Below are positions 9,098 through 17,841 of a stretch of DNA of 64,000 bases, piece after piece (position 1 is the first letter of the stretch; every line of letters begins with the position of its first letter). The notes under the pieces were generated by a model. That model ran no database searches. It was not told the origin of the DNA and saw only the letters and a program-made list of their open reading frames with translations. This stretch comes from Pseudobdellovibrionaceae bacterium (lineage in GTDB: Bacteria > Bdellovibrionota > Bdellovibrionia > Bdellovibrionales > Bdellovibrionaceae). Made by a program: the position numbers and the translations under genes. Where the stretch lies: NCBI GenBank assembly GCA_019637955.1, contig JAHBUS010000005.1:62001-126000 (forward strand), read 5' to 3'.

Positions 9098-10802
9098 GCG
9101 CATTATTCTTGAGCTCAAACCCCATAAAAAACGTCTGACGATCGTCGCGATCGCGGGCGTTTTAATGGCTTTGGTCGACACGGCGAGCGTCAATCTGCTC
9201 AAGCCAATCTTCGATGGGTTGCAAACCGGCAAGATCGCCCTGATGAAGGACACCTTCGCCTGGATCATCGCGCTTGCCTTCCTCAAGGGGATTTTTCGCT
9301 ACATCCATCTTTTCAACATGAACTACACGGCGGAGCTCGTCGCCCAAGGTTTGCGCGAGAAACTGCAAATGAAGTTCATGCGCTTGAACCTGTCGTTCCA
9401 TAACAACTATGCCGCGGGCTCGGGCGGGCTGATTAGCCGCATTTTGAATGACATCGTCGTGATCTTCCACGGGCTTCGAATGTACGCCGACTTTTTCCGT
9501 GAGCCGGTGCTTTTCATCGGCCTCATGGGCACGCTGTTTTATTTGAATTGGAAGCTGACGATTTCGATTTTGGTTTTGCTGCCGTTGATTTTGCTTTTCT
9601 TGCGCTGGCTCTCAAAAAGCATCAAAAAGTACAGCCTTACCGGTCAAGAGGACCTCGAAAAAATCACCTCAACGATCAAAGAAAGCCTGGACGGCGTTCG
9701 CATCATCCAGTCGTTCAATCTCGAGAACGAAATGGCCCAGCGCTTTCACAATCAGTCTCAGGATTTTCTCCATTCGCGCAAAAGCATCCACCGCCTGATC
9801 GAAGCCTCGGGCCCCGTCACCGAATTCACCATGACCCTGGTGACGTTCGGCATTTTGTTTTACATGACCCTCGAGATCTCGGCGGGACGAGCAACCTACG
9901 GGGATTTCATGAGCTACATCGCCGCGCTGCTGATGCTGAGCACGCCGGTGAAGAAGATGCAGGAATCCTACGTGCGCACTCAGGAGACCACCGTCTCGGC
10001 CGCACGCGTGTTCGTCCTTTTGGACGATCAGAGCGAGGTCCCGCAAACCACGACTCCCGTCCCCTTCCCCTCTGATTGGAAGAAAATCGAGTTCAGGGAT
10101 GTGTCTTTTCAGTATGGCGAACACAAAGTTCTGAACGGCGTGAATCTCACGGTAAATCGGGGCGAACTCATCGCGTTCGTCGGTGCCAGCGGCTCGGGGA
10201 AATCGACCCTGGTCAACCTGCTCGAACGGTTCTTTGATCCCACCCAGGGCGAAATTCTGATTGATGGCATTTCGATTCAAAACTTTGGCCTCAAGGATCT
10301 GCGCAGCCATATCGCCTTGGTCACCCAGGACGTTTTTCTCTTTAGCGACACCATCGAGCGCAATATCTGGGCGGGCGACTTCGGCAAAGACAACTCACGC
10401 GTCGAACTCGTGGCCAAGAACGCCAATGCCGACACCTTTATCCGCCGCATGGTCAAAGCGTACCAAAGCCGCGTCGGCGACCGGGGCAACCTGCTCTCGG
10501 GCGGCGAAAAGCAGCGTGTTTCGATCGCGCGTGCCTTCTTTAAGGACGCTCCGATCTTGATCCTTGATGAAGCCACCAGCGCGCTCGACTCCGAAAGCGA
10601 GATCGAAGTTCAGCGCGGTCTTGACCGCCTCATGGAGGGCCGCACGGCCTTCGTCATCGCCCACCGACTCTCGACCGTGGCCAAAGCCGACCGCATTTAT
10701 GTGCTGCGCGCTGGCCAGGTGGTCGAATCAGGCACGCACGCCGAGCTCCTGTCGAAACAAGGCGAGTACTCCAAACTGCACTCTCTGCAGTTCAATGTGT
10801 AA
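9078..10802 (+). CDS. msbA: MsbA-like ABC exporter (lipid A/lipid flippase family)
   Basis: Half-transporter of 574 residues with an N-terminal six-helix membrane domain (about 20-300) and a C-terminal nucleotide-binding domain. Visible are Walker [22 protein letters not shown]-loop VTQDVFLFSDT, signature LLSGGEKQRVSIARA, Walker B ILILDEATSALDSESE and the H-loop AHRLSTV. Length and domain order match MsbA (582 residues in E. coli), which flips lipid A-core across the inner membrane, but other homodimeric exporters look similar, so the substrate is inferred. The first 20 bp overlap the end of uvrA. Tandem palindromic repeats begin at its stop codon. Confidence 0.8.
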   Translation: MLPPEIKRIILELKPHKKRLTIVAIAGVLMALVDTASVNLLKPIFDGLQTGKIALMKDTFAWIIALAFLKGIFRYIHLFNMNYTAELVAQGLREKLQMKFMRLNLSFHNNYAAGSGGLISRILNDIVVIFHGLRMYADFFREPVLFIGLMGTLFYLNWKLTISILVLLPLILLFLRWLSKSIKKYSLTGQEDLEKITSTIKESLDGVRIIQSFNLENEMAQRFHNQSQDFLHSRKSIHRLIEASGPVTEFTMTLVTFGILFYMTLEISAGRATYGDFMSYIAALLMLSTPVKKMQESYVRTQETTVSAARVFVLLDDQSEVPQTTTPVPFPSDWKKIEFRDVSFQYGEHKVLNGVNLTVNRGELIAFVGASGSGKSTLVNLLERFFDPTQGEILIDGISIQNFGLKDLRSHIALVTQDVFLFSDTIERNIWAGDFGKDNSRVELVAKNANADTFIRRMVKAYQSRVGDRGNLLSGGEKQRVSIARAFFKDAPILILDEATSALDSESEIEVQRGLDRLMEGRTAFVIAHRLSTVAKADRIYVLRAGQVVESGTHAELLSKQGEYSKLHSLQFNV

Positions 10803-10856
10803 AACGGAACGTTTTCAAATTTTTAGAACGGAACGTTTTCAAATGTGTAAAACGGA
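10796..10856. repeat. Tandem short palindromic repeats at the end of msbA
   Basis: AACGGAACGTTTTCAAAT occurs exactly at 10803-10820 and 10827-10844, a 24-bp period, and TGTGTAAAACGGA occurs at 10796-10808 and again at 10844-10856, exactly 48 bp apart. Each AACGGAACGTT core is an inverted repeat (AACG-GAA-CGTT), extended to AAAACG-GAA-CGTTTT in the first copy. The rest of the 215-bp gap to 11018 is A/T-rich, with TTGACA at 10860-10865 as an isolated -35-like hexamer but no convincing -10. Confidence 0.8.
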
Positions 10857-11017
10857 TAGTTGACAGTTCCAGCTTCTCATTCTGAAACGTCAAATTTTTA
10901 GCTCAAAAATAAGCCTTCTTCCGCGGACTTGCGGCTGGACCAAAGTCAAATTTTGCGGAACCCCTCAAGCTTGTCGAAATTTTTGACGAATAGAAATCTG
11001 ACACTGGAGGATTTTCT

Positions 11018-12583
11018 ATGATCAATTGGGATGAGTTTGAGCATATTCACGTCATCAAAAAACTTCGCCATGTTTTGGCGACTTGGTGGAACGTCGACGT
11101 CGTCTTTACTGACGAACGCGGCATGATCAAGGGTGTTGACGCGAGCAAAACTCCGTACGCCAACCCCGCCGTTCAATTTTTGACCGGCAAAGAGTCCGCG
11201 CAGAGCGGTCTCGCCGAACTCGTGATGAAAACAATCGACGATCTGCGCATGTCGGACAACCGCTTCGCCCTCAAAAAATGGGACCTGGCGGGTTTCGACG
11301 TGGCGATCTTTCCGATCATGATCGACAACGACTTCATGGGCACCGTCGTGGCGACCGGATTCTTCCGTGATGCCGCCGTGAGCGATCGCCTCTCTGAAGT
11401 TCGTGAGCGTTTGGCCGCATTCGGCGCGTCCTCGGACATGATCGAAAAATCCCTCGGCAAATTCCAGTACCTTGACGATCAAAACCGTGAGCACTTCTGC
11501 CAGCTGGTTTCGCTCGTCGCGGAAGAAGTCGTGACTCTGCACCTGGAGATCTCGCGCCGCGAAGACCGCATCCGCGAACTCAACAAAGAACTCGGCAGCC
11601 GTTATAAATACGACAACATGATCGGCAAATCGAAACCCATGCAGTCGCTGTACGCCCTGCTCGACAAAATCAAGACGGCCGATTCAACCGTCATGATCCA
11701 GGGTGAGAACGGAACCGGTAAAGAGTTGATCGCCAAAGCGATCCACTACAACTCGAACCGTAAAGACAAAGCCTTCGTGATCCAGAACTGCTCGGCCTTC
11801 AATGACAATCTCTTGGAGTCGGAATTGTTCGGTCACACCAAAGGTTCGTTCACCGGCGCGATCCGTGATAAAAAGGGTCTGTTTGAAATCGCCGACAAAG
11901 GAACGTTCTTCCTCGACGAGATCGGCGACACCTCTCCTCAAATGCAGGTTAAGCTCCTGCGCGTTCTGCAGGAGGGCACCTTCACTCCCGTCGGATCGAC
12001 CGAGATGAAAAAAGTCGACGTCCGCATCGTGGCGGCGACAAACCGCAACCTGAAAGAAATGGTCGAACAAGGCACGTTCCGCGAAGACTTGTACTACCGT
12101 TTGAACGTCATCAACCTGCGCGTTCCGCCCTTGCGTGAACGCAAAGAGGATATTCCTCTTCTTGCCGAGTTCTTCTTGGCGAAGGCTTGCGATGCCGGTT
12201 CGTTCGCGAAAAAGAGTCTCACCAAGCGTGCTCTCGAGAAACTGTATGACTACGCTTGGCCCGGTAACGTGCGTGAGCTGCAAAATGAAGTTGAGCGCTT
12301 GGTTGTTTTGACCGGCGAAGAAACGAAAATCATGCCCGAGATCCTGTCGCCCAAAATTTTGGAGGCTGGAGAAAAATCGAAGGTTCAAGGTGCCCGTCTT
12401 CAAGGTAAACTGAAAGACGCCCTTGAGGACCTCGAGCGCGAGATGATCCGTGAGGGTCTGCGCCGCACGGGTTGGAATAAGTCCAAACTTGCCAAAGAAC
12501 TCGGCATCTCTCGTGCCGGTCTGATCATGAAGGTCGAAAAGTACGGCCTCGACAAGCGCAAGATGGCCCGCACCGGAACGTAA
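11018..12583 (+). CDS. Sigma-54-dependent activator with PocR-like sensor domain
   Basis: 521 residues, a three-domain bacterial enhancer-binding protein. Residues 1-165 resemble the PocR ligand-sensing domain (the stretch GFDVAIFPIMIDNDFMGTVV fits its end), with no receiver domain. The AAA+ domain has Walker A GENGTGKE (about 228-235), the sigma-54 contact loop ESELFGHTKGSFTGA where canonical GAFTGA reads GSFTGA, Walker B TFFLDEIGD and the VPPLRERKEDIP box. The C terminus is a Fis-type helix-turn-helix (NKSKLAKELGISRAGLIMKV). It should drive sigma-54 promoters in response to a small ligand or signal; the target is unknown. RBS TGGAGGA precedes ATG at 11018. A strong terminator follows. Confidence 0.9.
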   Translation: MINWDEFEHIHVIKKLRHVLATWWNVDVVFTDERGMIKGVDASKTPYANPAVQFLTGKESAQSGLAELVMKTIDDLRMSDNRFALKKWDLAGFDVAIFPIMIDNDFMGTVVATGFFRDAAVSDRLSEVRERLAAFGASSDMIEKSLGKFQYLDDQNREHFCQLVSLVAEEVVTLHLEISRREDRIRELNKELGSRYKYDNMIGKSKPMQSLYALLDKIKTADSTVMIQGENGTGKELIAKAIHYNSNRKDKAFVIQNCSAFNDNLLESELFGHTKGSFTGAIRDKKGLFEIADKGTFFLDEIGDTSPQMQVKLLRVLQEGTFTPVGSTEMKKVDVRIVAATNRNLKEMVEQGTFREDLYYRLNVINLRVPPLRERKEDIPLLAEFFLAKACDAGSFAKKSLTKRALEKLYDYAWPGNVRELQNEVERLVVLTGEETKIMPEILSPKILEAGEKSKVQGARLQGKLKDALEDLEREMIREGLRRTGWNKSKLAKELGISRAGLIMKVEKYGLDKRKMARTGT

Positions 12584-12620
12584 TAGAGAGAGGCGCCAAC
12601 GGCGCCACGGGAAACAGTAA

Positions 12621-12660
12621 AAAGAAAGACCACCCCTCCAGGTGGTCTTTCTTTTTTTCT
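12621..12660 (+). terminator. Intrinsic terminator after the sigma-54 activator
   Basis: A 14-bp perfect stem AAAGAAAGACCACC / GGTGGTCTTTCTTT with a 6-base loop and a T run. The 12584-12818 gap also holds GGCGCCAACGGCGCC (palindromic, just after the stop codon) and ATGTGG-6-CCACAT (12702-12719), and no promoter that I can recognise. Confidence 0.9.
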
Positions 12661-12818
12661 TGTTTGTCTTCAATCCCCACATCCTTCAAACCCCCGAAAT
12701 CATGTGGAAACGCCCACATTTGAGCTGGCCGGTGACAAAGCACGGCACCGCGATTGCCTTAAGGGCTTATGAACGCGGCCACGTGAAGGGGCCGTCCACC
12801 GAAGGAGTGGGATTTAAT

Positions 12819-13646
12819 ATGATCAATGACATCATGAAATCGACATCAGTCGAACGTTTACAGGGGATTTTGCAAAGCCGTTATGGGAAGGGTTTGGAGT
12901 TGAGTTTTTTGAACGACTCCGATGATGTCATTGCCACCGAAGCCAATGCGTTTGCTCTCAAAAACGGAACGCTTCATATCCCGATCACTTCGCACGGACG
13001 ATTCCTTGCCGTGGCCAAAGTTCCGGACGCCTCGGCCTTGCCGCGCAGTTCGGCCGAAGCCATCACCGAGGTGGTTAAAATGATCTTGGAGCCAGCGATT
13101 TATAACTGGTACCTCGATCAAACGGAAACGAACCGCGAAACGGGCGTTTTCAACCACCTCGGCGATCTTCATTCGGTTCAAGACGACGAGCTTTGGCTTG
13201 AAACCAATGGCGAACGCGCGCCGGTCGTTCTTTTGGTTTCGCACAATCCACACCGCTTGCCCCGCTTGGCTTTACAAGTTCATGAAGTGATGAACCGCTG
13301 GGCGTTCGTTCACTGGAACGAAGTGCGCGCGCAAATTTTCGGCGTCCAGGACATCCGGGAGCTCGGCGCGATGACCATCTTCATCGAAGATGCGCTGACT
13401 TTATCGAGCGACGAAAAATTTCTGCTCAATGAGTGGATTCAGACTTCCAAAGCCGAAAACGAGCCTGCGATCATCATCGGATCGTCAATGGGCTGGTCGG
13501 ACTTGAAGGCCAAAGACATTCTGCCCTCGTTTTTGCTCGAAGAAGCCGGCTTTCACCAGATCGAAGCCGACCGTCTTCCGGCCGACCGACGTTTCTGCGA
13601 AGAGGCGATTAAACTCCTCCTCGACAAAGAATCCGCCCTTCAATAA
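12819..13646 (+). CDS. Degenerate relative of sigma-54 activators (no Walker A, no GAFTGA loop)
   Basis: 275 residues. ATG at 12819 with AAGGAG 11 bp upstream is the likely start; the frame is open back into the terminator but that part cannot be real coding sequence. Residues 1-100 look like a GAF/PocR-type sensor (LHIPITSHGRFLAVAKV, then a helix ending ILEPAIYNWYL). From about 130 the order of elements mimics an AAA+ domain: APVVLLVSHNPHRLP where Walker A should be, GAMTIFIEDALTLSSDEKFL like Walker B plus its following helix, EPAIIIGSS like sensor I, and DILPSFLLEEAGFHQIEADRLPADRR like the final RLN...LPPLRER box. No HTH is present. Probably a non-catalytic regulator or antagonist; function is inferred. 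Confidence 0.6.
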   Translation: MINDIMKSTSVERLQGILQSRYGKGLELSFLNDSDDVIATEANAFALKNGTLHIPITSHGRFLAVAKVPDASALPRSSAEAITEVVKMILEPAIYNWYLDQTETNRETGVFNHLGDLHSVQDDELWLETNGERAPVVLLVSHNPHRLPRLALQVHEVMNRWAFVHWNEVRAQIFGVQDIRELGAMTIFIEDALTLSSDEKFLLNEWIQTSKAENEPAIIIGSSMGWSDLKAKDILPSFLLEEAGFHQIEADRLPADRRFCEEAIKLLLDKESALQ

Positions 13647-13686
13647 GGCCTTGAGAAGTCGCCAAAGAGGCCCTACCCTTTTGGGT

Positions 13687-14697
13687 ATGGATCCGAAGAT
13701 TGGCGCCTTCCTCGAAGGTCATTTCAAAGATAACAATTCTCGCGTCCTCGCTTTGGCGGGGGACGCTTCCAGCCGTAAATACTACCGGGTGATCCGGGAC
13801 CAAGATTCTTGGGTCCTGATGTTCTGGGAACCTTTCGACAAAGACAAATATCCGTTCTTGTCGGTTCTGAACCACTTCGCCAAAAACGGCGTTCACGTTC
13901 CCCAAGTTGTTCATTACAGCGAAGCCGATGGCCTTGTCTTGCTTGAGGACCTGGGTGACCTGACTCTCGAGAGAAAGTTCTGGGAAAATCAGAACCAAGA
14001 AATGGCGCTTCGTTATTACCGCATGGCGATCGACGAGCTGGTGAAAATCCACTTCCACAGCACACGCGACCGCTCTCCCTGCACGGCTTTCGATATCGAG
14101 TTCGACACCGAAAAGCTTCTTTGGGAAATGAAATACGGTTTCGACAATTTGATTTTGGGCGTGTGTCAGTTCGAAATGAGCCCGGCAGCCAAAGATCAGA
14201 TGATTGAACTTTTCCGCGGACTTTGCGACATCATTTCTAGCGAACCAAAATTCATCGCCCACCGCGACTACCACTCGCGCAACTTGATGATCAAACTCGA
14301 CACCATGCGAGTGATTGACTTTCAAGACGCGCGCATGGGAGCCATGCAATACGATTTGGTCAGCTTGCTTCGCGATTCCTACGTCAATATGTCCGACAGC
14401 ATGGCGCAGGCGCTTCTCGAGGACTACCTGATCAAAGGCAAAGAGTTTCTACCGAAGAGTTTCTCACGTGAGCATTTCGATTACATTTACGAACTGCAGA
14501 CGATCCAGCGCTGCTTTAAAGCTTGCGGCAGTTTCGCCAGCTTCTACAATCAACGCAAAGACACCCGCTACCTCAAGTACCTCTCGCACACTCTGCGCCG
14601 GGTCTTGAAGAGCGTGACGGAGTTCCCGCAGTACAAAGCTTTTGCCGATGTGCTTATTGATTCGGGATCTCTGGAGCGGAAATACGAAGTTCTATGA
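13687..14697 (+). CDS. amgK: AmgK-like cell-wall amino-sugar kinase (APH fold)
   Basis: 336 residues of the aminoglycoside-phosphotransferase fold. The catalytic loop HRDYHSRNLMI (about residues 192-202) and the metal-binding DFQDARMG shortly after are intact. AmgK phosphorylates the anomeric position of MurNAc and GlcNAc in the recycling pathway that bypasses de novo UDP-MurNAc synthesis. The assignment rests on the neighbour: it overlaps a MurU-like nucleotidyltransferase by 4 bp, the arrangement known from Pseudomonas, and anmK lies next door. ATG at 13687 gives the usual length. An alternative is another small-molecule kinase of the same fold. Confidence 0.78.
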   Translation: MDPKIGAFLEGHFKDNNSRVLALAGDASSRKYYRVIRDQDSWVLMFWEPFDKDKYPFLSVLNHFAKNGVHVPQVVHYSEADGLVLLEDLGDLTLERKFWENQNQEMALRYYRMAIDELVKIHFHSTRDRSPCTAFDIEFDTEKLLWEMKYGFDNLILGVCQFEMSPAAKDQMIELFRGLCDIISSEPKFIAHRDYHSRNLMIKLDTMRVIDFQDARMGAMQYDLVSLLRDSYVNMSDSMAQALLEDYLIKGKEFLPKSFSREHFDYIYELQTIQRCFKACGSFASFYNQRKDTRYLKYLSHTLRRVLKSVTEFPQYKAFADVLIDSGSLERKYEVL

Positions 14698-15545
14698 AAG
14701 CCATGATTCTGGCGGCCGGCGAAGGGACGCGGCTGAGACCTTACACCCTGTCGCTCCCAAAACCGGCGATTCCCTTTTTGGGAGTTCCCTTGGCCTTTTA
14801 TGGCATCGAACTGCTCAAAGAAGTCGGTGCGACCGATCTCGTTGTCAACCACCACCATCTTTCGGGCGAAATTCAGAAACTCTTCGCGGGGCGAAGCGTG
14901 GAATTCTCGGACGAGTCGGCAGGCCTTCTTGGTAGCGGCGGCGGCATTCACAAGGCCAAACCCTATCTTCAAAATGAAACTGACTTTTTCGTTCTCAATG
15001 GTGACGAGGTCATTCTGCCCGAGCGCCAAGGACAGCTTCGCGCGGCCCTCGAGCATCACCGGAGCGCCGGCAACCTCATGACGATTTGCGTGAAAGAGCA
15101 TCCTGATGTCGGCACCAAGTTTGGCGGCGTTTGGACGGACGCGCAAAACCAGGTCGTCAAATTTTCAAAGACTCCCGTCGAGGGACTGAAGGGCTGGCAC
15201 TACACCGGAATTCTGGTCTTTTCGAATCGCATTTTTTCTTACTTTAAAAATTCACTCGTCGAAGAGAACATTCTCTACGAAACGGCGGCTTTGGCGATGT
15301 CCAAGGGTGAGAAGGTCTCGGCTTTTCCGATCGATTGCCAGTGGTTTGAGACCGGAAATCCCGCCGATTTCAAAGCGGCCACCGAAGAGTGTCTTGAGGC
15401 CCTTCAGCAGCCGGGCCGCCAGGGCTGGGTGCAGTGGCTTTCGCAATTCTTGTCTTCGCAAAATCCCCGCGAAGCCTTGGTCGAAAAAGAAGACCTGCTT
15501 CTCAACAAAAAGCTTTTGTCTTTTTGGTCCAAACTGAAGCCTTAG
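14694..15545 (+). CDS. murU: MurU-like sugar-1-phosphate nucleotidyltransferase
   Basis: 283 residues with the nucleotidyltransferase signature LAAGEGTRLRPYTLSLPKP at residues 6-24 and a second active-site segment FVLNGDEV. MurU converts MurNAc-1-phosphate and UTP to UDP-MurNAc. It is coupled to amgK by a 4-bp overlap, which is the main support for this substrate; sequence alone also fits mannose-1-phosphate or other NDP-sugar enzymes. It is about 60 residues longer than Pseudomonas MurU, with a C-terminal extension after about residue 225. The stop codon TAG overlaps the convergent anmK stop. Confidence 0.7.
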   Translation: MKAMILAAGEGTRLRPYTLSLPKPAIPFLGVPLAFYGIELLKEVGATDLVVNHHHLSGEIQKLFAGRSVEFSDESAGLLGSGGGIHKAKPYLQNETDFFVLNGDEVILPERQGQLRAALEHHRSAGNLMTICVKEHPDVGTKFGGVWTDAQNQVVKFSKTPVEGLKGWHYTGILVFSNRIFSYFKNSLVEENILYETAALAMSKGEKVSAFPIDCQWFETGNPADFKAATEECLEALQQPGRQGWVQWLSQFLSSQNPREALVEKEDLLLNKKLLSFWSKLKP

Positions 15546-16657
15546 GCCTGAGTGATCTGACCTAGAAGCAGCGGTCTTTTCGCGCCGGTGGTTCGCGCGT
15601 GATCAATTTTAAGGTCCCAAGCGCGGGCGGCCGCGAGAACGGCAAAGGCGGCGCCTTCGATCGCTTGGGGCGGCCAACCTTTTTGCGCCGACGTAAAAAT
15701 CTGAATTTGCGGAAGATGCGATTTGATTCTCTCGAGCAGATACGAATTTTGAGAACCGCCGCCGCAGAAAATGATCTCGGTCGGCGCCTGAGCTCCCATT
15801 TCAAGATACTCGCGCGCGATGGATTGAGCGACGATCTCGGTCAACGTGGCCAGCGCATCCTCGGGCTTTAGACGCGGGTGTTTCGCGAGAAGGCCCTTCA
15901 GCCACGTCTCTCCGAACTCTTCGCGTCCGCAAGACTTGGGTGCCGCCTTCTTGTAAAACGGATGCTTCAATCCTTTTTGCAAAAGCCCAATGTTGATGAA
16001 TCCCTTGCGGGCCGTTGAACCATCACGGTCGAACTTCTTTTTACCTTTGGTTTTTTTCTGAATGTAAACGTCCATCGGCATATTGGCGGGGCCGGTGTCA
16101 TAGCCCATGACAAGCTGATGACCTTGTAACAACGAGAGATTGCTGATGCCGCCCAAATTGTGGACCGAGATGCCGAGCCCCGCTTTGCCAAACGCCACCT
16201 GGTGAAAGTACGGGGCCAAGGGAGCACCCTCGCCGCCCGCCACGATGTCGGCGGGACGGAAGTTTGAAACAACGGGCACCGAGAATTTTTGCGCCAAAAA
16301 TGAAGGCTCACCGATTTGCAGGGTGGCATGACCGCCGCGGTGGTAGACGGTTTGTCCATGCAAACCGATCAAATCGACGCGGGTGTCATTCTTGGCCAGC
16401 TTCGTCAGCGCATCCGCATAGAACTTGCCGAGCTTGAAGTGAAGTTCGGTGAGGCGGTCCACTTTCAACTGATGCGCGGCCGCGAGCGCGAGTTCTTTCC
16501 GTAAGGCTGACGGGAAAGGAGCCGACGCTTGCTTTTCGAAGCTGGCTTGCAAACCTTCGGAAGTTCGGCGGATCCGGGTCCAGACAAAGTCCACGCCGTC
16601 CAGACTGGTTCCGCTCATGATGCCGATCGCACGGATTTCTGTCTTCTCAAAAAGCAT
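15542..16657 (-). CDS. anmK: Anhydro-N-acetylmuramic acid kinase
   Basis: Cytoplasmic enzyme that hydrolyses and phosphorylates 1,6-anhydro-MurNAc to MurNAc-6-phosphate during murein recycling. 371 residues, as expected. Visible motifs are GIMSGTSLDGVD near the N terminus, the LIGLHGQTVYH region, NLGGISNLSLL and MGYDTGPANMPMDV, and IFCGGGSQNSYL near residue 290. A GGAGGG ribosome site lies upstream of ATG at 16657. It faces murU tail to tail with a 4-bp overlap of stop codons. Together with amgK, murU and nagZ it supplies the recycling route; a MupP-like phosphatase that should link AnmK to AmgK is not in this window. Confidence 0.95.
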   Translation of the reverse strand: MLFEKTEIRAIGIMSGTSLDGVDFVWTRIRRTSEGLQASFEKQASAPFPSALRKELALAAAHQLKVDRLTELHFKLGKFYADALTKLAKNDTRVDLIGLHGQTVYHRGGHATLQIGEPSFLAQKFSVPVVSNFRPADIVAGGEGAPLAPYFHQVAFGKAGLGISVHNLGGISNLSLLQGHQLVMGYDTGPANMPMDVYIQKKTKGKKKFDRDGSTARKGFINIGLLQKGLKHPFYKKAAPKSCGREEFGETWLKGLLAKHPRLKPEDALATLTEIVAQSIAREYLEMGAQAPTEIIFCGGGSQNSYLLERIKSHLPQIQIFTSAQKGWPPQAIEGAAFAVLAAARAWDLKIDHARTTGAKRPLLLGQITQA

Positions 16658-16715
16658 GATGCACCCTCCACTTGAGAATGCATCATCGAGATCTCAATTT
16701 CATCCGAATTTGATT

Positions 16716-17771
16716 TTACTGGTTGGTCGGCGGGGGTCGGTTCGTTGGAGGTACGACCAGGAGGTTCTGGCCCGCGACGTGCGAGTAGCGACGGTTGATC
16801 AGGCCGAAGATATTGTCCGACGCCACTCCAATGCGATCGCCGTTAAAGTCACGCGTCAGTCCGGCGGTGTTCGCGGGATCGCGCGCAAGCGCGCCCGATC
16901 CGCCCGCCAGAGCCGGGTCTGAGCTCGTCGATCCACGGCCACCGGCGGTTCCAAGACCTTCGCCGTTGGCTCCCTCGGTCGCGTCCAAACCTTTGGCGCG
17001 GGCTTGACGGTCCCCTTCCTTCAACGCTTTTTTCGCGTGGTCTTGGAAGGCCGCAATTTCGCTGCTCGATAAACCTGCCGCCGCCAAGGCCGCCGGATTT
17101 CCGATGTCGGCGGCGTTAAAACTACGACCGTCGGGAAGACGAATCGCGCCCGTTCTCGTGTTGGCCTGAATGCCGGAGGAGTTTGTCGCCGATGTCAGAT
17201 TGCGCTCGGTCTCGGTCATCTCGGGAGTTTTCGAAACATCGGTGGGTGTGGGCGTGGGATTCGACCCGGCGCCCGTGTTCACGTCGGTGACCGTCTGATT
17301 TGATTTGTCTTTCGCGCCGCTCATCGCGGCCGCCACCAGCCCGGAGGCCACCGCGCCGACAATCCACATGGGACACGACGGATCGGGAGGAGTTTTGCTA
17401 CAAGTCACCGCTGCCATCGCGCCCGAGAAGGCGGCGCCCAAGAGACCCGCCATCATCCCCATGTTCTGAGAATTGGACGCCTTGTTTCCTTGCGCCATGG
17501 TGTTGTTGCCCGTGGTCGCCTCGGTGTTGCTAATCGCTTGATCGGTGGCCGTGGTGTTTGCGGTCCCCGTGTAGTTGTTCACGTTGTTGGTGTTATTTGT
17601 CGTTCCCGTTGTGGTGGTTCCGGTGGTCCCGGTATCGGGAGTCGTCACGACTCCCGAGCGACCGCCCGCCGCCCAAGCAAAGGGGGCATGAAATGAGAGA
17701 CTCAGTGAAATCAAAGCCGCGATCACGCGTCGATTTCGTTTTTGATAAAGCAAAGCCTCCAGCTTCGGCAT
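16716..17771 (-). CDS. Exported Thr/Asn-rich protein of unknown function
   Basis: 351 residues with an N-terminal signal peptide (ALISLSLSFHAPFAWAAGG, cleavage about residue 36) and AGGGGGAAC as ribosome site before ATG at 17771. Residues about 38-100 are low complexity Thr/Asn/Gly (TGTTTTGTTNNTNNVNNYTG). A hydrophobic Gly/Ala/Met segment MGMMAGLLGAAFSGAMAAV, two Cys and a second hydrophobic stretch IVGAVASGLVAAAMSG follow, so part may sit in a membrane. The rest is Ala/Gly/Ser-rich and polar and ends PPTNRPPPTN. It lies downstream of a TadG-like gene on the same strand and may serve the same export or surface structure; that is inference. Confidence 0.7.
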   Translation of the reverse strand: MPKLEALLYQKRNRRVIAALISLSLSFHAPFAWAAGGRSGVVTTPDTGTTGTTTTGTTNNTNNVNNYTGTANTTATDQAISNTEATTGNNTMAQGNKASNSQNMGMMAGLLGAAFSGAMAAVTCSKTPPDPSCPMWIVGAVASGLVAAAMSGAKDKSNQTVTDVNTGAGSNPTPTPTDVSKTPEMTETERNLTSATNSSGIQANTRTGAIRLPDGRSFNAADIGNPAALAAAGLSSSEIAAFQDHAKKALKEGDRQARAKGLDATEGANGEGLGTAGGRGSTSSDPALAGGSGALARDPANTAGLTRDFNGDRIGVASDNIFGLINRRYSHVAGQNLLVVPPTNRPPPTNQ

Positions 17772-17841
17772 AGTTCCCCCTGTCCTTTCTTATCGGACAA
17801 AGGTCGGGTTCACTTGAGTGGCTGTCTCATTTTGAGATTTT

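Noticed and set aside
10930-10965. Possible sigma-54 (-24/-12) promoter before the activator gene
   Set aside because: GG and GC elements are 16 bases apart instead of 10.
12722-12745. Possible sigma-54 promoter TGGC...GC before the degenerate activator
   Set aside because: The GG-to-GC spacing is 11 rather than 10 and the TTGC element is not matched.
12642-12818. N-terminal extension of the degenerate activator to 334 residues
   Set aside because: It would start inside the intrinsic terminator. AAGGAG before 12819 marks the real start.
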